DNA from: Microstegium vimineum
Lineage: Eukaryota; Streptophyta; Magnoliopsida; Poales; Poaceae
Length of the DNA: 64,000 bases
Assembly: GCA_022036555.1 (NCBI GenBank)
Contig: CM039127.1
Coordinates: forward strand, 52,836,122-52,900,121
Direction of reading: 5' to 3'
Under the pieces are notes generated by a model. The model was not told where the DNA came from. It saw only the letters and a list, made by a program, of their open reading frames with translations, and searched no databases. How positions within the stretch are numbered: position 1 is the stretch's first letter; each line of letters begins with the position of its first letter. The translations under genes were made by a program, and so were the position numbers. Positions 34,066-47,160 of the stretch are shown piece after piece.

Positions 34066-37000
34066 ATTATTGTAACACCCCCGGTGTTAATCACGAATTA
34101 AAAAGTGATTAAGCCTATTTATATCGGATCAGTCGACAATTAGAGACTATAGTTCATACATCGGGGAATTATGATAAGGTAGTTATTCTACGTGCCTTCG
34201 ATCTATTTTCATCTATATGAACTATTGGAAAAGTTTCGTTAACTTTGGAATTAAAACATCATATGGAATGACGACTTTTATAATTATCCGGTTTACTTTA
34301 TAAAGCGGATATAATTATACGAGTTCAACCAAGTCTTGAAAACATGCCCAAGTTACTCTATATGAGCTCACAAACAAAAGTTATGAAGGGTTCATGTTGG
34401 GCAAATACCAAGAAAATGCCTCAATTAGCCTAAAACCCTAAGTTGAAGCTTTATTGAGTTACTGCTTTGACCGAAGGATAACCACTGCTTCTGAACCGGT
34501 GTTGAAGTTTGACCTTTAAGAAAAGTTCAAGATCAGGTTTTCTGCAACAAACTTTGTTTAAGTACCCGTGCCCAAATCCATATCCAACTTTGTCAAAAAG
34601 GAGCTCCAATACTGAATCTACTGCTGTTTTCAGGAGTAAAAATATGGCTAAGTCTGAACTGCAGTGTCAATTTAGTTGGCAAGCCGTGTTCTCCAAATTT
34701 TGCTAAACAACTCAAGTTGGTCCAAAAACAAGAGTTGTAGTTTATTGTTTGGAGAAAATCATGCAAAAAGTTGCACTCAATTTAATCGAGTTTTGACTGA
34801 GAATTTGAGGTTTAATCCCAGCAAGGTCAACCTTTGATAAAACGTTGATACTGTCAACTTCGGAGATAATTAACCGCTAAACCGTTGCTCAAATGACTTT
34901 AGTCGTTAAACGGAAAATGTAGAGGAACTCGTGGGCTGCAACTTTGCTTCAAGGCCCATAGCCCAGTTCGGCCGGGAAGCAGCCCAAAAACGGCTCCCAC
35001 GCCGGTCACTTCGGTGCACGCCACGTGCTCGACGAAATGGCAACGTGGTGGGCATGCACAGAGCTTGCCCCCACCATTGCTGCACCTCCACTCCTCCCCT
35101 GCCTTTTCTGGTACGGATGGGGAGACCCTGAGGGCGCCCTCCTCATTCCTCTCCACTCCCTCGCTCGCCCTATCTTCCCTCCGCTCTCTCCCGCTCACCC
35201 CAGCCCCTGCCGCGCGCGAGCGCGCGTGTGCCCGACGTCGCTGCTGCGAGCGCTCATGCTCCTGTGGCGGTGCGCAGCTGCTCTGGACGCCGGGCTCCCA
35301 ACGCCAAGCCGCTGCTCGCCCAGCGCATGGCCGCCCCGTGCCCAGTGAGCCGCACCGCGAGCTCGCCTGCTCGCCCGCCTGCAACACGCCGCGCTGCCGA
35401 GCCGCTGCGCGGGTGGCTGCTGCTGCGTGCCGCTGCCGGCCGCGCCAAGGGTGAGGCGTCGCCCCGGCTGGCAGCCACGGCCGCAGCCAGCCCTAGGCCG
35501 GCCTCCCCCAGGCTGCCGGCCCCTCCACCGGCTTCCACCGGCCCCCTTCCGGAGCTCCATCGTCCCTCTGTTCTTCCCTGGACGGAGGAAGAAGAAGGGG
35601 TGAAAGAAAAATAGAAAGTTTTCTGTAGGTTCAGATGCGAAAATGCTAGACACAAGCATTTACGGATCTGGGCTTGGTGGGTTTCGGTAAAGCTCAGGGT
35701 CCCCGATGCAAAGTGTATTTCGTTTTGTTTTCAGATTTCATGCCTGATCTTTAATAAATCATATAAAATCGTAGAAAAATCGTATGCTAGTGTTCTTGAA
35801 CTTTTTGGAATCCTTGATAAATTTTTTACGCAGTAGATCTATCTTATGCTAGGGTTTGTATTGAATTGTTTGCTGTAAAAATGATTTGTGTGTTGTTGTT
35901 CTAGAAGCTTGATTATGTGAATTAAATATTTGTTGCCGTTAAGAAATGTTCCAAAAATTATGAAATAATTACTATGTGTTCCTTATATGATGAATGATAG
36001 TTGGTTAAAGTTTCATGACTTTTTGTTAAGTAGTTTGTGATTTATAAAAATAACAAATGTCCTTGTTCACTGTTTTGGCTGCATGCATAGTGTTTAGTAA
36101 ATAAATTTATCATGCATTAAATAATGTTTTCTGTTGGTATAGTGAATACCAAAGTTGTAGATAATGTTATTATATATCTTGTGTTAAATTTTGGTGGTCA
36201 TATCTTCAGTAGTTTGAGAGATATGATTTTTTTTTCAAGTTGATATTGGAATCTGCCCATCTCCCTAGACAGATATGTTTATAAGTGCTTTTTGACTAAT
36301 TTAAAATGTGAATCATGAATTGTTAATGTTTAATAATTTGTATAACTTTTCAGAAGATTTTCATATTGTCTTGACTCATATTTTTAGGAGTTGTAGATCT
36401 TCAGTTATGACTGTTTTAAGAAGGGTTACCAAATCTGTCCATCTTTTGGACAGAGATGCCTTGTTTAATTAATTCGAGTTATTAACTATTAAATCATTTT
36501 TTCTTGGTATTAAGAAAGTTGTACACAACTTAATTATCTTTCCAATTATATAGGAATTATGTTTGTTGGATTAGTATAACTCCAGTTATGATTAAAACCG
36601 TGACTGTTATGTTGTTGTCCCGAACTTGCATGTATGAGATAATTACTTTAACTTGTTCTTGCTAGTATAATATATTAAGTAAACTTGATGGATGAATATT
36701 TATCATGATTTGGTTTAAATTAAATAGTATGTCATGTTTGATGTGTTTCTCTCCTTTATGTTATGCTTGTGTTATAATTAGATAAATAACTCTAATTGCT
36801 TGTTTATGCATTTCATGATCTTGAGCTTGTATATGTGTATCTCGTGTTACCATTCTTTTTTATTCATGCACGTGCATCTCGCATCTCATTTAGGTACGAT
36901 AATTGCATACGTGAAGGACGTGATGATTGGACCTAACCTGAAGGTAGTGATGGTGGATGGATCTAGAAGATGAAAGATCGATCAAAGTAACAAGCTGGAT

Positions 37001-38535
37001 CAGAGATGCTCGCCAATTGAGTATCATCTAACATGCACTGACCTAGTGTCGGTTCCCAGGCAAGCCCCGGAGTATTACAAACCTCCTATCTTTACAAATG
37101 CAATCTTAATTAAGTTATTACTATTGATGCATTAAGTTTAGTAGTTGGGTGAAACCGTTGTTGCATTATACCTTGCTCACTCTACTATTACCATTATCCT
37201 AGTTACCCTATCAATTACGTGTCAGTCATGCTTAGTTGGTATAGTTCGGTAGAAGTCGGGTGATTCCCATTGCCCGCAAGATGTAGGTGAATATCCTCAT
37301 CACATGTTATGGTGTATCTCGGAATGATAGCTGGAATGGTTAATCGAACTAAGATCGGTGGGAAACTCCCTGTACTTTGGATGGGGGTGACTCGACCGTG
37401 TCAACTAAGGATTGTTCGTGTTGTCGTCCCTCTGGTCATGTTGAACGCATGCCCTGCACTTAACTGGAAGGATAACTTGTTCCGACCGTGAAGCCGATAC
37501 TTTATCCGGTACTTTATTTGGGACGGGTTTGGATGGCGACGCATCGTGCTGGTGCGAGGCGGGGTTCGGACACAGGGGCGCGATCTAAGACCTTCACAAC
37601 TGCTAGCTTTCGGGCGACCCCTGGGTGTCGGTGGTCCCTGTCCATCCCGCGACTTTACCTGAATATCGTCTTCGGTGACCTGTAACTCACGTGGCTTGTG
37701 AGTGTGGTTTATGTAGGGAATACCCCCTCAGCTGAGTAGGAATCCGATTTGAATCGCCATCGCTCCTGGTTATAGAACACTTGACTAGGGTAATGGCAAC
37801 ATTTACACGACTATGAAACTAATGTTGGTGATCCGGTTAATGGAAAACCTAGAATGATGAGAGAATCTATTGTATGCTTTAATCAACTTGTTTGACATAG
37901 ACTAGTGGCTAATATAGATGACAGGTAATAATGATTAAAAGTTGATGCTACATCTTTAATTAAAGGTTAAAAGAATTATTATGTTTTTTCACAAAATGAG
38001 TCAAGACAATCCACCACTATAAAACCTTGCATACTCCTTGGTGTCATTTATTTTAGTTTATGACGGGTAAGTCTAGCTGAGTACATTCGAGTACTCAGTG
38101 TTTATCCCACCTTATTGCAGGTGAAGGTCTCATGCTACTAAAGGTGTAGCTAACCACCGATGGGCTCGGTGGCTCTATATTATCTTTCATCTTAATGTTG
38201 TTGTTAGAGGATGTCAATCTAAGATAGCAATGTATTTCAACTTATGTTTTATAATCATTTCAAAGCAATATTGTTTTCAATAAATGGTTTTGAAACCCGT
38301 ACTTGTATTATTTATCTGTGAACTCAAATGTAATTTATTTCCGCTGAAAACTTCGTGTAAGTAATTTGTATTTACTTGATCATGCGATCTTGGTTGTAAA
38401 GTTGAATTACCGATGTGTTTCGGAACACTCGGCGGACTACCGGGATTATATGGGCTCAAGTGCTCTTAAGTGACAGTTGATTCAGCTACTTTAGTACTTG
38501 ATCTCTTATAATTTGGACGGTTCTGTTATAATTAT
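34066..38535 (+). mobile_element. Solo LTR C (Del/Tekay-like), 4.46 kb
   Basis: The body is 34071-38530. It starts TGTAACACCCCCGGTG and ends GGACGGTTCTGTTATA; the final CA has probably mutated to TA. The direct repeat ATTAT (34066-34070 and 38531-38535) flanks it. The right half matches solo LTR B in order (ggcaagccccggag, gagtactcagtgtttatccc, cggactaccgggattatatg, acttgatctcttataatttgg). A GC-rich block at 34920-35600 gives spurious ORFs up to 162 codons. No gag-pol, PBS or PPT is visible. Confidence 0.83.
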
Positions 38536-40006
38536 CAAGAGTCAGATTACAATGTCGTGCGGCGGCTCATAAGATCGTAACACATCTTTTTATTATTTTT
38601 CTTAGAGCCACATTAGCTACTGCTAGGAGCAAAGGACGCCCTTAACGCCCTGTTTGAATCCGGTTAGGATTCTCGAAATTGGATAATGTCGTGAGGAGGT
38701 ACAAAGCTTGCCATGTCAAAAGACACTAGATTAGCAAAAGCTCTAATATTTGGTTGGTAGATTTGAGTAAAAGAGAAAATTATTTGTTTAACGTTGACAC
38801 CAAGTGCAAAAATAGACAACTGTTCCAGAAGATTCCTCGCTAGCACATCAACACGTTATTCTTTTTATTTTTTTCCTCTCTTCGTTTTACACCAGAGCCA
38901 ACTCCAATAGAAGACCTTACGATAAGACCTCTACTTTTAATTTGAGAGCTTCCTCCATTTCTAAGGATCTTGTTTTATGGGTTGTACTCTACCGGTGGCC
39001 GGCCCTCATATTTATTTCAACGGAGAATGAAACCTAAGACTTGCTTGTCTCGGTCAGAACGCTAGGAATCGAGGGAGGAAGAGCATCGTCGCGCGCCTTA
39101 TTGAGAGAAGTCATCGGGAGAGGGGAAGGAACTTCGTCGAGGGGGAGAGAAGAGAACCAAGAATCAGAGGAGCAGGAGCCGACCACCAGAATCAAGATAG
39201 GAAAGGAAAGTGGCAATGGAGGAGAGAGTCGGCCACCAGAGATAGGGAAGTAGTGAGGAGTTGCATCGGGGTGAGGCCTGGCCACAACCTCGACAGGAGG
39301 TGCCAGGGACCTAAGGCGGATCTCGTCCATCTCGACGTCGTCGAGAAGAACCGGGGACAGGGTCTAGGTGAAGGGCCAGGTGTTGGGCGGCGATGAGCCG
39401 CTCTTGGGCGAGCGGGTTCCAGAAAGGGTGGGAGATGAACCATCAAAATAGAGAAGTGGAGGCTGTTTGTGGACCTCTAAGACATGAGGACTCAATGAGA
39501 AGATTTGAGGTCTACTACTTTTGAGGGCGAGGAGGAACACCGCTGAATTGAGTTTTATTTTGTCTCTCGGCCCTTAAAAGTAGGATAGAGGTGAGAGTTA
39601 GGAGTCCTATTAAAGTTATTTGAGGCTATCTGTACCCACCAACTTGTTGACTCCGCCAAACCAAATAGGAGGATGAGCAACAGCCGCCCAAAAATCACGT
39701 TGAAGAGAGGAGCCAAACCAAAGCACCCATCACCTGATCATACACAAAGGTGATCAACAGGTAAAAATAAAGTATGTCTTGTATTATATATGGGGATTCT
39801 TTATTTGATTATTATACGAGTATGTGTACTACACATACATACACATCCGATACATTATTTTCTTGTCTGAATTATATTTCCCGTGCAAATTCAGCGTGTG
39901 CCTGAAGAAACGTACGTTCCTGCTGCCGCCTACTAGCTGAGCTAGCTATAGTAGTAAGTACTACTGTACATGGCATGCTTCTTGTTGCACTGGCTGATCC
40001 GGCCGA
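38536..40006. other. Intergenic, possibly containing a decayed TIR element (about 38895-39625)
   Basis: The segment ccaactccaatagaagacc...ctctacttttaatttgagag on the left resembles, in reverse complement, ctctcggcccttaaaagtaggatagaggt...ggagtcctattaaag on the right. A non-autonomous DNA transposon of about 730 bases is therefore likely. The open frame at 39034-39330 (minus) is in its middle and has no recognisable domain. 39640-40006 is probably the P450 3' region. Confidence 0.4.
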
Positions 40007-42310
40007 TCATATGGGTGTGAGGTGAATGGGGCATCCGCTCTTGAGCCTGGGAAACATTGCCCACTGCTCAAGGCTTGGGTCATCGTCGGCCATCTCCCAT
40101 CTGGACGATTCAATTAGTACCAATCAGTTTAATTTGTGTATACTAATTATCGTTACAATATAATATAATGTTGGTGATATATGCTGCTGCTGTGTGTTTT
40201 GTTTGTGTATGTACCTCCAGGTTGTAACAAGGTGGTGCAGAAAAATGAGCATCATGATTTTGGCGAGGTTCATCCCCAGGCAGGTTCTTCCGCCTGCTCC
40301 GAACACCAGGAAGCTATACGGAGCCTGCTGCTGCTGCTTCCTACGCATATCCTCTCCCTCTCCCTGGTGTAAATCAAAGGGAATATCGATCATATACAGT
40401 GGGGTTGAAGTTGAAACTAGCTATAAATATCCATATTAGTCAACTTATTACGTACCTTGATGAATCTTGAAGGATCAAACATGGTGGGGTTGTCGTAAAG
40501 TGTTGCATCATAGTGTAGTGCCCTCGCATCAATGTTCACAATCCACCCCTTGTTGATGTGAAACCCTGTAGTGTTTATTGTGTTGTATGTTAATACGGAC
40601 ATATACATATATATGTCATAAAATGCTACTGAAGAAAAATGAAATTGAATGAAAGCAGATCGATAGATACCTGCAACCTGGCAGTCCTCGAGTGCTACCC
40701 TTGGAAACCAGGAAACTATGCTCGCCATCCTCAATGATTCTTTCACCGTCTATATATGATGCAATCAGAATCCAAATTAATTTTATATATGTATATATAG
40801 TATAGCTACTAGCTAGTATATCAGACAGATTTACTGTTGTGGATGCATGTTCAGGCCGGCTAGTATATCAGACAGATTTACTAGCTAGTAGTGGAGTGGG
40901 GACTCTGACCATGTACGCAAGCTCCATGCTGTTGAGATGTTGGAGCGTGAGGGGGGCATCCGCATGCTGCTGCTTCATTGCCAACTCCAGCTGAACCGAC
41001 TGCATATATATATGCATTTAATTAAAATTAGTTTGCATCGATCAAGAACAGATTCAGATTCGACACCCACGCACCCTTAAGGTTTCTTGGAAGTCTTTGT
41101 TGTCAGCCAGATACTTGACCATCCATGTAATTGCGCTTGCTGTCGTAACCTGGCCTGTCATTTTTTTAGTACAGTATAATATAATAAGGGATATATAATA
41201 AGAACATGCACAAGCAACAGCAATTATTTAACAAACATATATACCGGCAATGATGAGCGTCAAGATGTTGTCGGCAATCTGGTCGTCAGTGAGGAAGAGG
41301 TCGTCGTCGTCGTTCGATGGTGGTGGTGACTGGTGGTGCTGGTTCCTCCTCCTCATCCTGAGAAGAAGAAGGGTCTGCAGAAAGTCGTGGTGCTTGCTGC
41401 TGTAGTGCTGATGGTGATCGTCGTCCTCCTCCTCCTCCATGTAGGCCATGATGTGTCTCTCCCTGGAGGCTATCTCCTGCCTGAGCAGGTCCACGATTCT
41501 TTTCCTGGCCCGGAGTCCCGCGTGGAACCTGGTGCCCGGCAGCCTGAGCGGGAACGCGAGCATGGCCCGCGTCACGGCCAGCACGTCGCTCTGCAGCCGC
41601 CTCTTGACGTCGGGCCGCTGCAGCAGCGTTGTCGTCGTCCCGGTCCCGATGAGCATGTCGAAGATGGCCTCGAAAGTTAGGTCGAGCGCAGCATCGAGCA
41701 CGACGACGGCGGTGCTGGTGCCCGTCATCGTCGTCCTCGCTGCCCAGTCGCGCTTGATAAGGCTCCTCGTGAGGGCGTCGAAGTTGGCTGCCAGGGACGC
41801 CGTGGCGTGGGCGTTGAAGAGGGGCGCGACGGCGCGACGCAGCGCGCGGTGCGCGTCGTGGGAGGAGGCGCACAGGAGGCTGTGCTCGCCAAGGAGGTCC
41901 GCGACGGTGCGCACGTAGCGCTTGGAGAAGGCGTGGTCGGAGGCGGACAGGAGCGACCTGGCGGCGTCAGGCGAGGAGACGAAGACGTGGGTGGCTCCGA
42001 AGAGCGCGGTGCGGAAGCAGGGGGAGCCGTAGTACCTGCGGTGGCGCGATTCCACGAAGTGGTAGAAGCCCCTGCCGCTGCTGTTTGCGGCCACGAAGGA
42101 CAGCGTCTCCACCACGGACCACCACCAGCTGCTACGTCCCGGCGGTGGCGGTGGAGGTGCGGCGTCTGCTGCTGCATTATTATTCCTCCTCCACCTACTA
42201 CTACTACCACTACCTTGGAATTTCAATTTATTATTGATCAAACTTCTGATGAGCACGATGCAGTAGATGGCTGCTACTAACAAGAAGAGGCAGGTGCCAA
42301 ACAAGGAGAA

Positions 42311-42344
<34 letters not shown>

Positions 42345-42403
42345 TGACACGACGCTGCTGCTGCTGCTGCTGATCGGAGTTGGCGGTGCATGTCGTCGTC
42401 CAT
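40007..42403 (-). CDS. Cytochrome P450, CYP85 clan, CYP722-like
   Basis: Seven exons (42403-41245, 41154-41075, 40999-40910, 40749-40671, 40565-40456, 40363-40215 and 40100-40007) join to 1761 bases, 586 residues, in frame. An N-terminal membrane anchor (LFGTCLFLLVAAIYCIVLIR) follows a poly-Ser tract. The I-helix reads AGQVTTASAITW, the K-helix ESLRMASIVSWFPR (ExxR) and the heme loop FGAGGRTCLG (FxxGxRxCxG with the cysteine ligand). The PERF-like segment is DPSRF. AGQVTTASA and the SWFPRVAL/GWIVNIDAR pattern are what I associate with CYP722, a family beside CYP707A (ABA 8'-hydroxylases) in which dicot CYP722C acts on carlactonoic acid in strigolactone synthesis. The substrate of a grass member is unknown to me. 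It is longer than a usual P450 because of Ser, Asp/His and Gln-rich tracts. It is anchored in the ER membrane. Confidence 0.88.
42310..42371. repeat. (GCT)n repeat in P450 exon 1
   Basis: Two runs of gct/ctg triplets (about 42310-42342 and 42355-42371) code on the minus strand for poly-Ser and poly-Ala in front of the membrane anchor. They are likely to be length-variable. Confidence 0.9.
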
Positions 42404-43330
42404 TCTAGTGGATGCTTGCTTGGGCTGTTGGGCATGTGACTCCGTCCAAAGTCGAGTGGAGATTACTTGCTACTAGCTGCTTGTATATAGATAGGATAGG
42501 AGTGGAGTGGAATAATGGAGTACTAGTTCTCTGGCCGGCTAGCTGCGGCTGGGCTGTCTCCTATATATCCTTGCCTTGCCAGCCGTTGAATAATGGCTCT
42601 AGTGCTGAGTGCTCTGCTCTGCTCAGCAGGTTGGTTGCATTGCATGAACGATGAAGGTGGCGTGCTAGCCACTTGCCACCACCACTAGTAGCATTACTGT
42701 GTGAGTTGCATCGAGTCTCGGTTGGTCGCGTTCGCAATCCATCACTCCGTCGATTGTATGCTGTGCTAGTTAGCTGCTAGGACAAGATCTCTCTTATGCA
42801 TGTCTAGACTAGACTAGTAGATAGATGCGCACTGGGCAAATTGGCCCTGGCCATCCGGATCCAGAGTCCTAAATGATGCTGCTGCTGGTGGATCCATCAT
42901 ATCCATACCAATTGTTTTGCTTCAAGCGAAGATGCTTTTCGTCAGTTCGTCACCCTCCTCATGATTCACGCATGCGCATCTCTCGTCATTCCTCATCCTA
43001 TCATTCCATCCATCCATCATCGCATATTTAGCATCGCTGCTCGGCAACATGCACGCACGATATTTCTCTAGACAGATTTTTTTTTTTTTGCTCATCACAT
43101 GCCAAAAACACACGGTAATACAAAGGTGCTTAAAACATCTACTAGAGCGAGCCATGGATCTTACTGCCAAACAGCACCCTCCATCCAATTGAGCTCCCTC
43201 TCGTTGCTAGTTGCACACTGAAATCATACAGAAAAAAAAATGTGGAAGAAAAAAAAACCACGGTCTGAGTCACAGACAGCACAACACACGCACGTTAGTT
43301 CCCATTTCTTTTGCCAACGATACAGCACCA
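42404..43330. promoter_or_regulatory. Upstream region of the CYP722-like gene
   Basis: TATA-like motifs for the minus strand occur at about 42483-42491 (gtatatagat) and 42560-42568 (ctatatatcc), 80-165 bases before the start codon. Either could serve as the promoter. The rest holds no gene; the open frame at 42922-43188 minus is unsupported. Confidence 0.4.
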
Positions 43331-43909
43331 CTGTGTTTGGTTAAATGTCAAACACCTTGACTAAAATTTAGAGACCACTAAAGTTTAGTGACTTTTAGTC
43401 ATAAAAGAGTAGCTAAAAGTGACTAAAGTGTACATGAGACATGTGTTTTAAAGTAACTTCAGCCCAAGTTCTTACTTGGACCCCTATTCTAAATTATAAG
43501 AGTTTGGACAAAATTCTAACTCTAATGGAGCCCCTACTTGGGCTCCCATTTTACATGTCCCCTCAAATTTTAATCTCAGGCCCCCCAGGTCTAGGAGCCC
43601 CCTATTCGGTGGGGCCCACCCCACTTTCCCCACCCCGGGCGCGTCCTGCCTGCGCCGCGCCTGCGCTCCGGCGAGCTGTGGAGGGATCCACCTATGTTGT
43701 GCCGCGCCTTCGCCCCGGCTGCGTCGCCCCGGCTGTGACCGGATCCACCTAGGCTCCGGCGTCCTCTACCCCTGTCTCCGGCGAGCACGGCCGGATCCGC
43801 CCCCGCTCCGGCGAGCTGTTGAGGGGACCGCGTCACCGACGGGAGCAACCGCCCAGACGACGAGCTCTCGGTTCTCTCCTCCACCTGCCTGCGTCGCGCC
43901 GCCGCCCGC

Positions 43910-44416
43910 GTGGCCACCTGCGCCGCGCCGTCGCCCTCACTACCGGCTCCGGCGAACATGGCGGCGCCAGGTTTCTCTGGAGGCGCGCTGCCTCCCCGTC
44001 CGGTTGCTGCCACGAAACGGCGACCCTTCGTTGCTCCTCATCGCCCATCTTCCTCGATTCCCCTCACTGCCAACCTCCCTCATCGCCAAGAATCCCCTTC
44101 TCCCGGCAGCGTCGGCGGCAGGATGCCTCCTCCCGGCAGTGGCTTACCTCCTCGGCTCCCCAACGACCAGCCTCTACTCACCCCTCGCGCGTTGACCTTC
44201 ACGGAGCCTCACGCCGCCACCTGGGACGCCGGCAGCAGCACAACATCACCAGCAGAGTACAATGACCTTACCGGCGACGACTTCATCCCCAACCAATGGA
44301 CGCCTGACTATTCGGTGAGATTTAGCTCCAACACTAATGACTTCAGCCCCAACAGTAATATGGTTGTGCTATATACAACCATAGTTCAGTCTAATAGCCT
44401 TTTCATTAATTCCTAA
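43910..44416 (+). pseudogene. Possible first exon of Harbinger ORF1
   Basis: An open frame of 168 codons, Pro/Arg-rich at first. Its last third (SSTTSPAEYNDLTGDDFIPN, then QWTPDYS) looks like the acidic N-terminal region that precedes the Myb-like domain in grass Harbinger ORF1 proteins. A GTGAGA donor follows at about 44313. The link to the 46.1-kb exon is inference. Confidence 0.4.
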
Positions 44417-46104
44417 GATTTTCATTATAGTGGCTATATGCACTAAATTAGTATCAATACTGCTATATGCACTGCTATGGTTGGGGCTGAAGTATAGCTC
44501 CAATACTGCTATATATATATGCACTGAATTATGGTCCAGTCTAGCTCCAATACTAATTTTGCTATGAATTATTAGATGGTACCACTGAATTATGGCAAAC
44601 CAGACAGCTCATTTAGCAGTTGTACAGTTAATCCCTTGGTTTCAGCAACAAACACAGCAAAACAGTGTACCAGTCTTTATAATTTTGCTATGAATTATTA
44701 GATGGTACCACTGATTAGTGATTTGAACTGAGAAACTACTTGGGTTACTCTCTTTTCATGCTGACTCTGTTGATGTTAATATCTGTAAAAATGAACTTCT
44801 GCCCTAGTAGTCTAATCTTTATACATCTTTGTTGGCCTCTGCAGCACAAAACATCTTCTAAAAGTTTATTTGTATTTTAATAAAATGTTCTTTTGTTGTT
44901 TCCACTGCCATCTAATTCTTCCATTCTGTGAATATATCTTCTTTTTGGGAGTTTGGGGCTAAGAGCTTTGTAGCAAAAATCACTGGCCTTGTTTATATGC
45001 AATTAAGAAAATCCTTTTTACCATGGGGTAATGTCCATTAGTTAAGCTTATAAGCTGTATCCTCTCTTGAGGAAGTAGACAGTGCTCACTTATGACAGTG
45101 CTCTAATGACACTGCTCAATTATTAGTTTGGCTTGCCTGGCTGGGGTGGCAATTATTAGTTTGGTTCTATTACCAAACTATGACAGTGCTCACTTCCTCC
45201 CAGACCTGACCTGATCTGCTCTATTTTGACCAGTTGTGTTATTTCCTTGTGTATTCCTATAGGAAGTTCTAGGTCTCAATTGAAATACCCATAACCTTTC
45301 ACCAAACATAAACTAAGAAGCATAGCACTGCCATTTTGACCAAGTAAAACTCTTTGCTTTATATGGTCTGTAAATACAATGAACAAATAGAGACAAATAA
45401 TATTGTTGTTAAAGAATAGGAGTTCAGACTATTCAGTTAATTTCACAAAAATCTTCCTCCCTTGATGACTGGAAATAATGGATTGGACATACTAAACTGT
45501 TTTATGTCTGAAGTGAGTGCTGTTTCAGAGTTGGGTTTTGTCTTTTTTATTTTGGTTTTAGCCTTTAGCTGTTTCAGAGTTGGATTTTGTCTTTTTTAGT
45601 TGAGATGAGTTTATTTTTCTAGCTGCTTTTTAGATTTGACACAATTTTTTATGATAACTAGAGAGCTAGTTCTTCAAAGGATTCAGTCTTTGAAGAAATA
45701 GTCCAAAGAAAAAAAAAGTTTGGTTTTGTGCAACTAGCTTGTTGAAAGGGACTTTAATTCACTTGCAACTAGCTTGTTGCTTCGAGTCAATGATACATTA
45801 TTTACAAGGTTTATTTAATTTACAGCCTGCTTCTTTTTGTGCCAGGCTAGATACTTCCTGATTACCTGATCTGATCTGTTGTCAACAACCATTGACTTGT
45901 TTTGATGCGAATATCTTTTAGAGCTTTCCCCCATTATTTGCCACCAGCTCACCTTTTAATGTTTTGATGGTAATATATATATGTATGTATTTGCTATGCA
46001 TAGCTAGCATAGAAAACACAGAGGTATGTGTATCTGTTGTCATTATTTACAGATACACATCCACATTTTGTCTAATTATTGTGCTTCTCCGTGACTCCTT
46101 GGCC

Positions 46105-47160
46105 AGCAACCAAGGGCTTCAAGTGCAGGCGGATATTTCTCAAACATGATGACACAGGAAGTGTATGATGATTTGGAGTTGTTGAGGCAGCAGGATGCCA
46201 CTCCAAGTACTGGCGGCAAAGGATCATCCAAGCGAGGTATCAACTACACTAATCTTGAAGATATCTAACTTTGCAAGTCTTGGATTCATATCAGCAATGA
46301 CCCTATCATAGGGAATGACCAGGCAGGAAAAACTTATTGGGAGAGAATCACAAATGATTTCCACAAGAATAGGGACTTTGAGTCCGATAGGAGTGCAAAT
46401 TCACTCGAGCATCGCTTTGGGAACATACTAAAGGAGTGCATGAAATTCCAAGGCTACTACGAGGAGGTTGAGCGTCGTCATCCAAGCGGCATCCCATACA
46501 AGGAGCATGTAATTGGTTCATCCTATCTTGTTATTGCTATATATCTTGTCATTGCTATATATCCAATCATGCACTTGATCTTTGTTGCAGCTGCTTGAAG
46601 CCCAAGCAAGGTATGCCAGAAAAACGTAGGGCAACAAAAATTGTCAATTTGAACATTGCTGGCTCACGTTGAGGCATACTCAGAAGTTTGAATCAACACT
46701 TGAAGGCAACAAGAGGCCGTCCAAGTCCAGAGAGCTCAACCTCAACCTCCCAGGAGGAAGTGTACAAGACGATGAGTCAACCGCCCAAGGCCAAGAGAGA
46801 TCCTCAATCATTTCTGCCAAGAAAGCCCGACCTCCAGGTAGGAAGGAATCCAAAGAGAAGCTGAAAAAGAATGAAGGAGATTACGAGTACAAGGATATGA
46901 TGCAAAGCTTGATGGTAATGAAGACCGAGGAACATAAGATGAAGAAAGAAAGGTGGGAGAAGGATCAGATGCTTGAGCAGCGCAGGATTGAGATGGAGGA
47001 GAAGCAACTACATTGGGAGCAGGAACAGAAAATTATGTTCTATGATGTGACCACCATGGACGATGATCAAAGGACATATGTGTTGGCCAAGAGAGCGAAG
47101 ATTGCGAAAGCGACAAGTGCTAGTGTAGGCGAGACGGCTAGTGGTGAGAGTGGAGTCTAG
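46105..47160 (+). pseudogene. PIF/Harbinger ORF1, Myb/trihelix-like protein with in-frame stops
   Basis: The frame reads KGSSKRGINYTNLED, a stop (about 46266), then LCKSWIHISNDPIIGNDQAG, KTYWERITNDFHKNRDF, SLEHRFGNILKECMKFQGYY and HPSGIPYKEH. After an intron of about 80 bases comes ARYARKT, a second stop (about 46628) and FEHCWLTLRHTQKFEST, RPPGRKESKEKLKK and a Lys/Glu/Met-rich coiled coil ending at the stop at 47158-47160. This is the Myb-like/NAM-associated protein that PIF/Harbinger elements encode beside their transposase; it binds the element ends and recruits transposase. Two internal stops show decay, but the last 163 codons are still open. Confidence 0.78.

Noticed and set aside
34899..35659. 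Several 100-162 codon open frames on both strands
   Set aside because: They lie in the GC-rich block of solo LTR C, overlap one another and have no domain; high GC removes stops.
41448..42280. Plus-strand frames of about 157 codons opposite the P450
   Set aside because: They are antisense shadows of P450 exon 1, which has all P450 motifs and intact splice borders on the minus strand.
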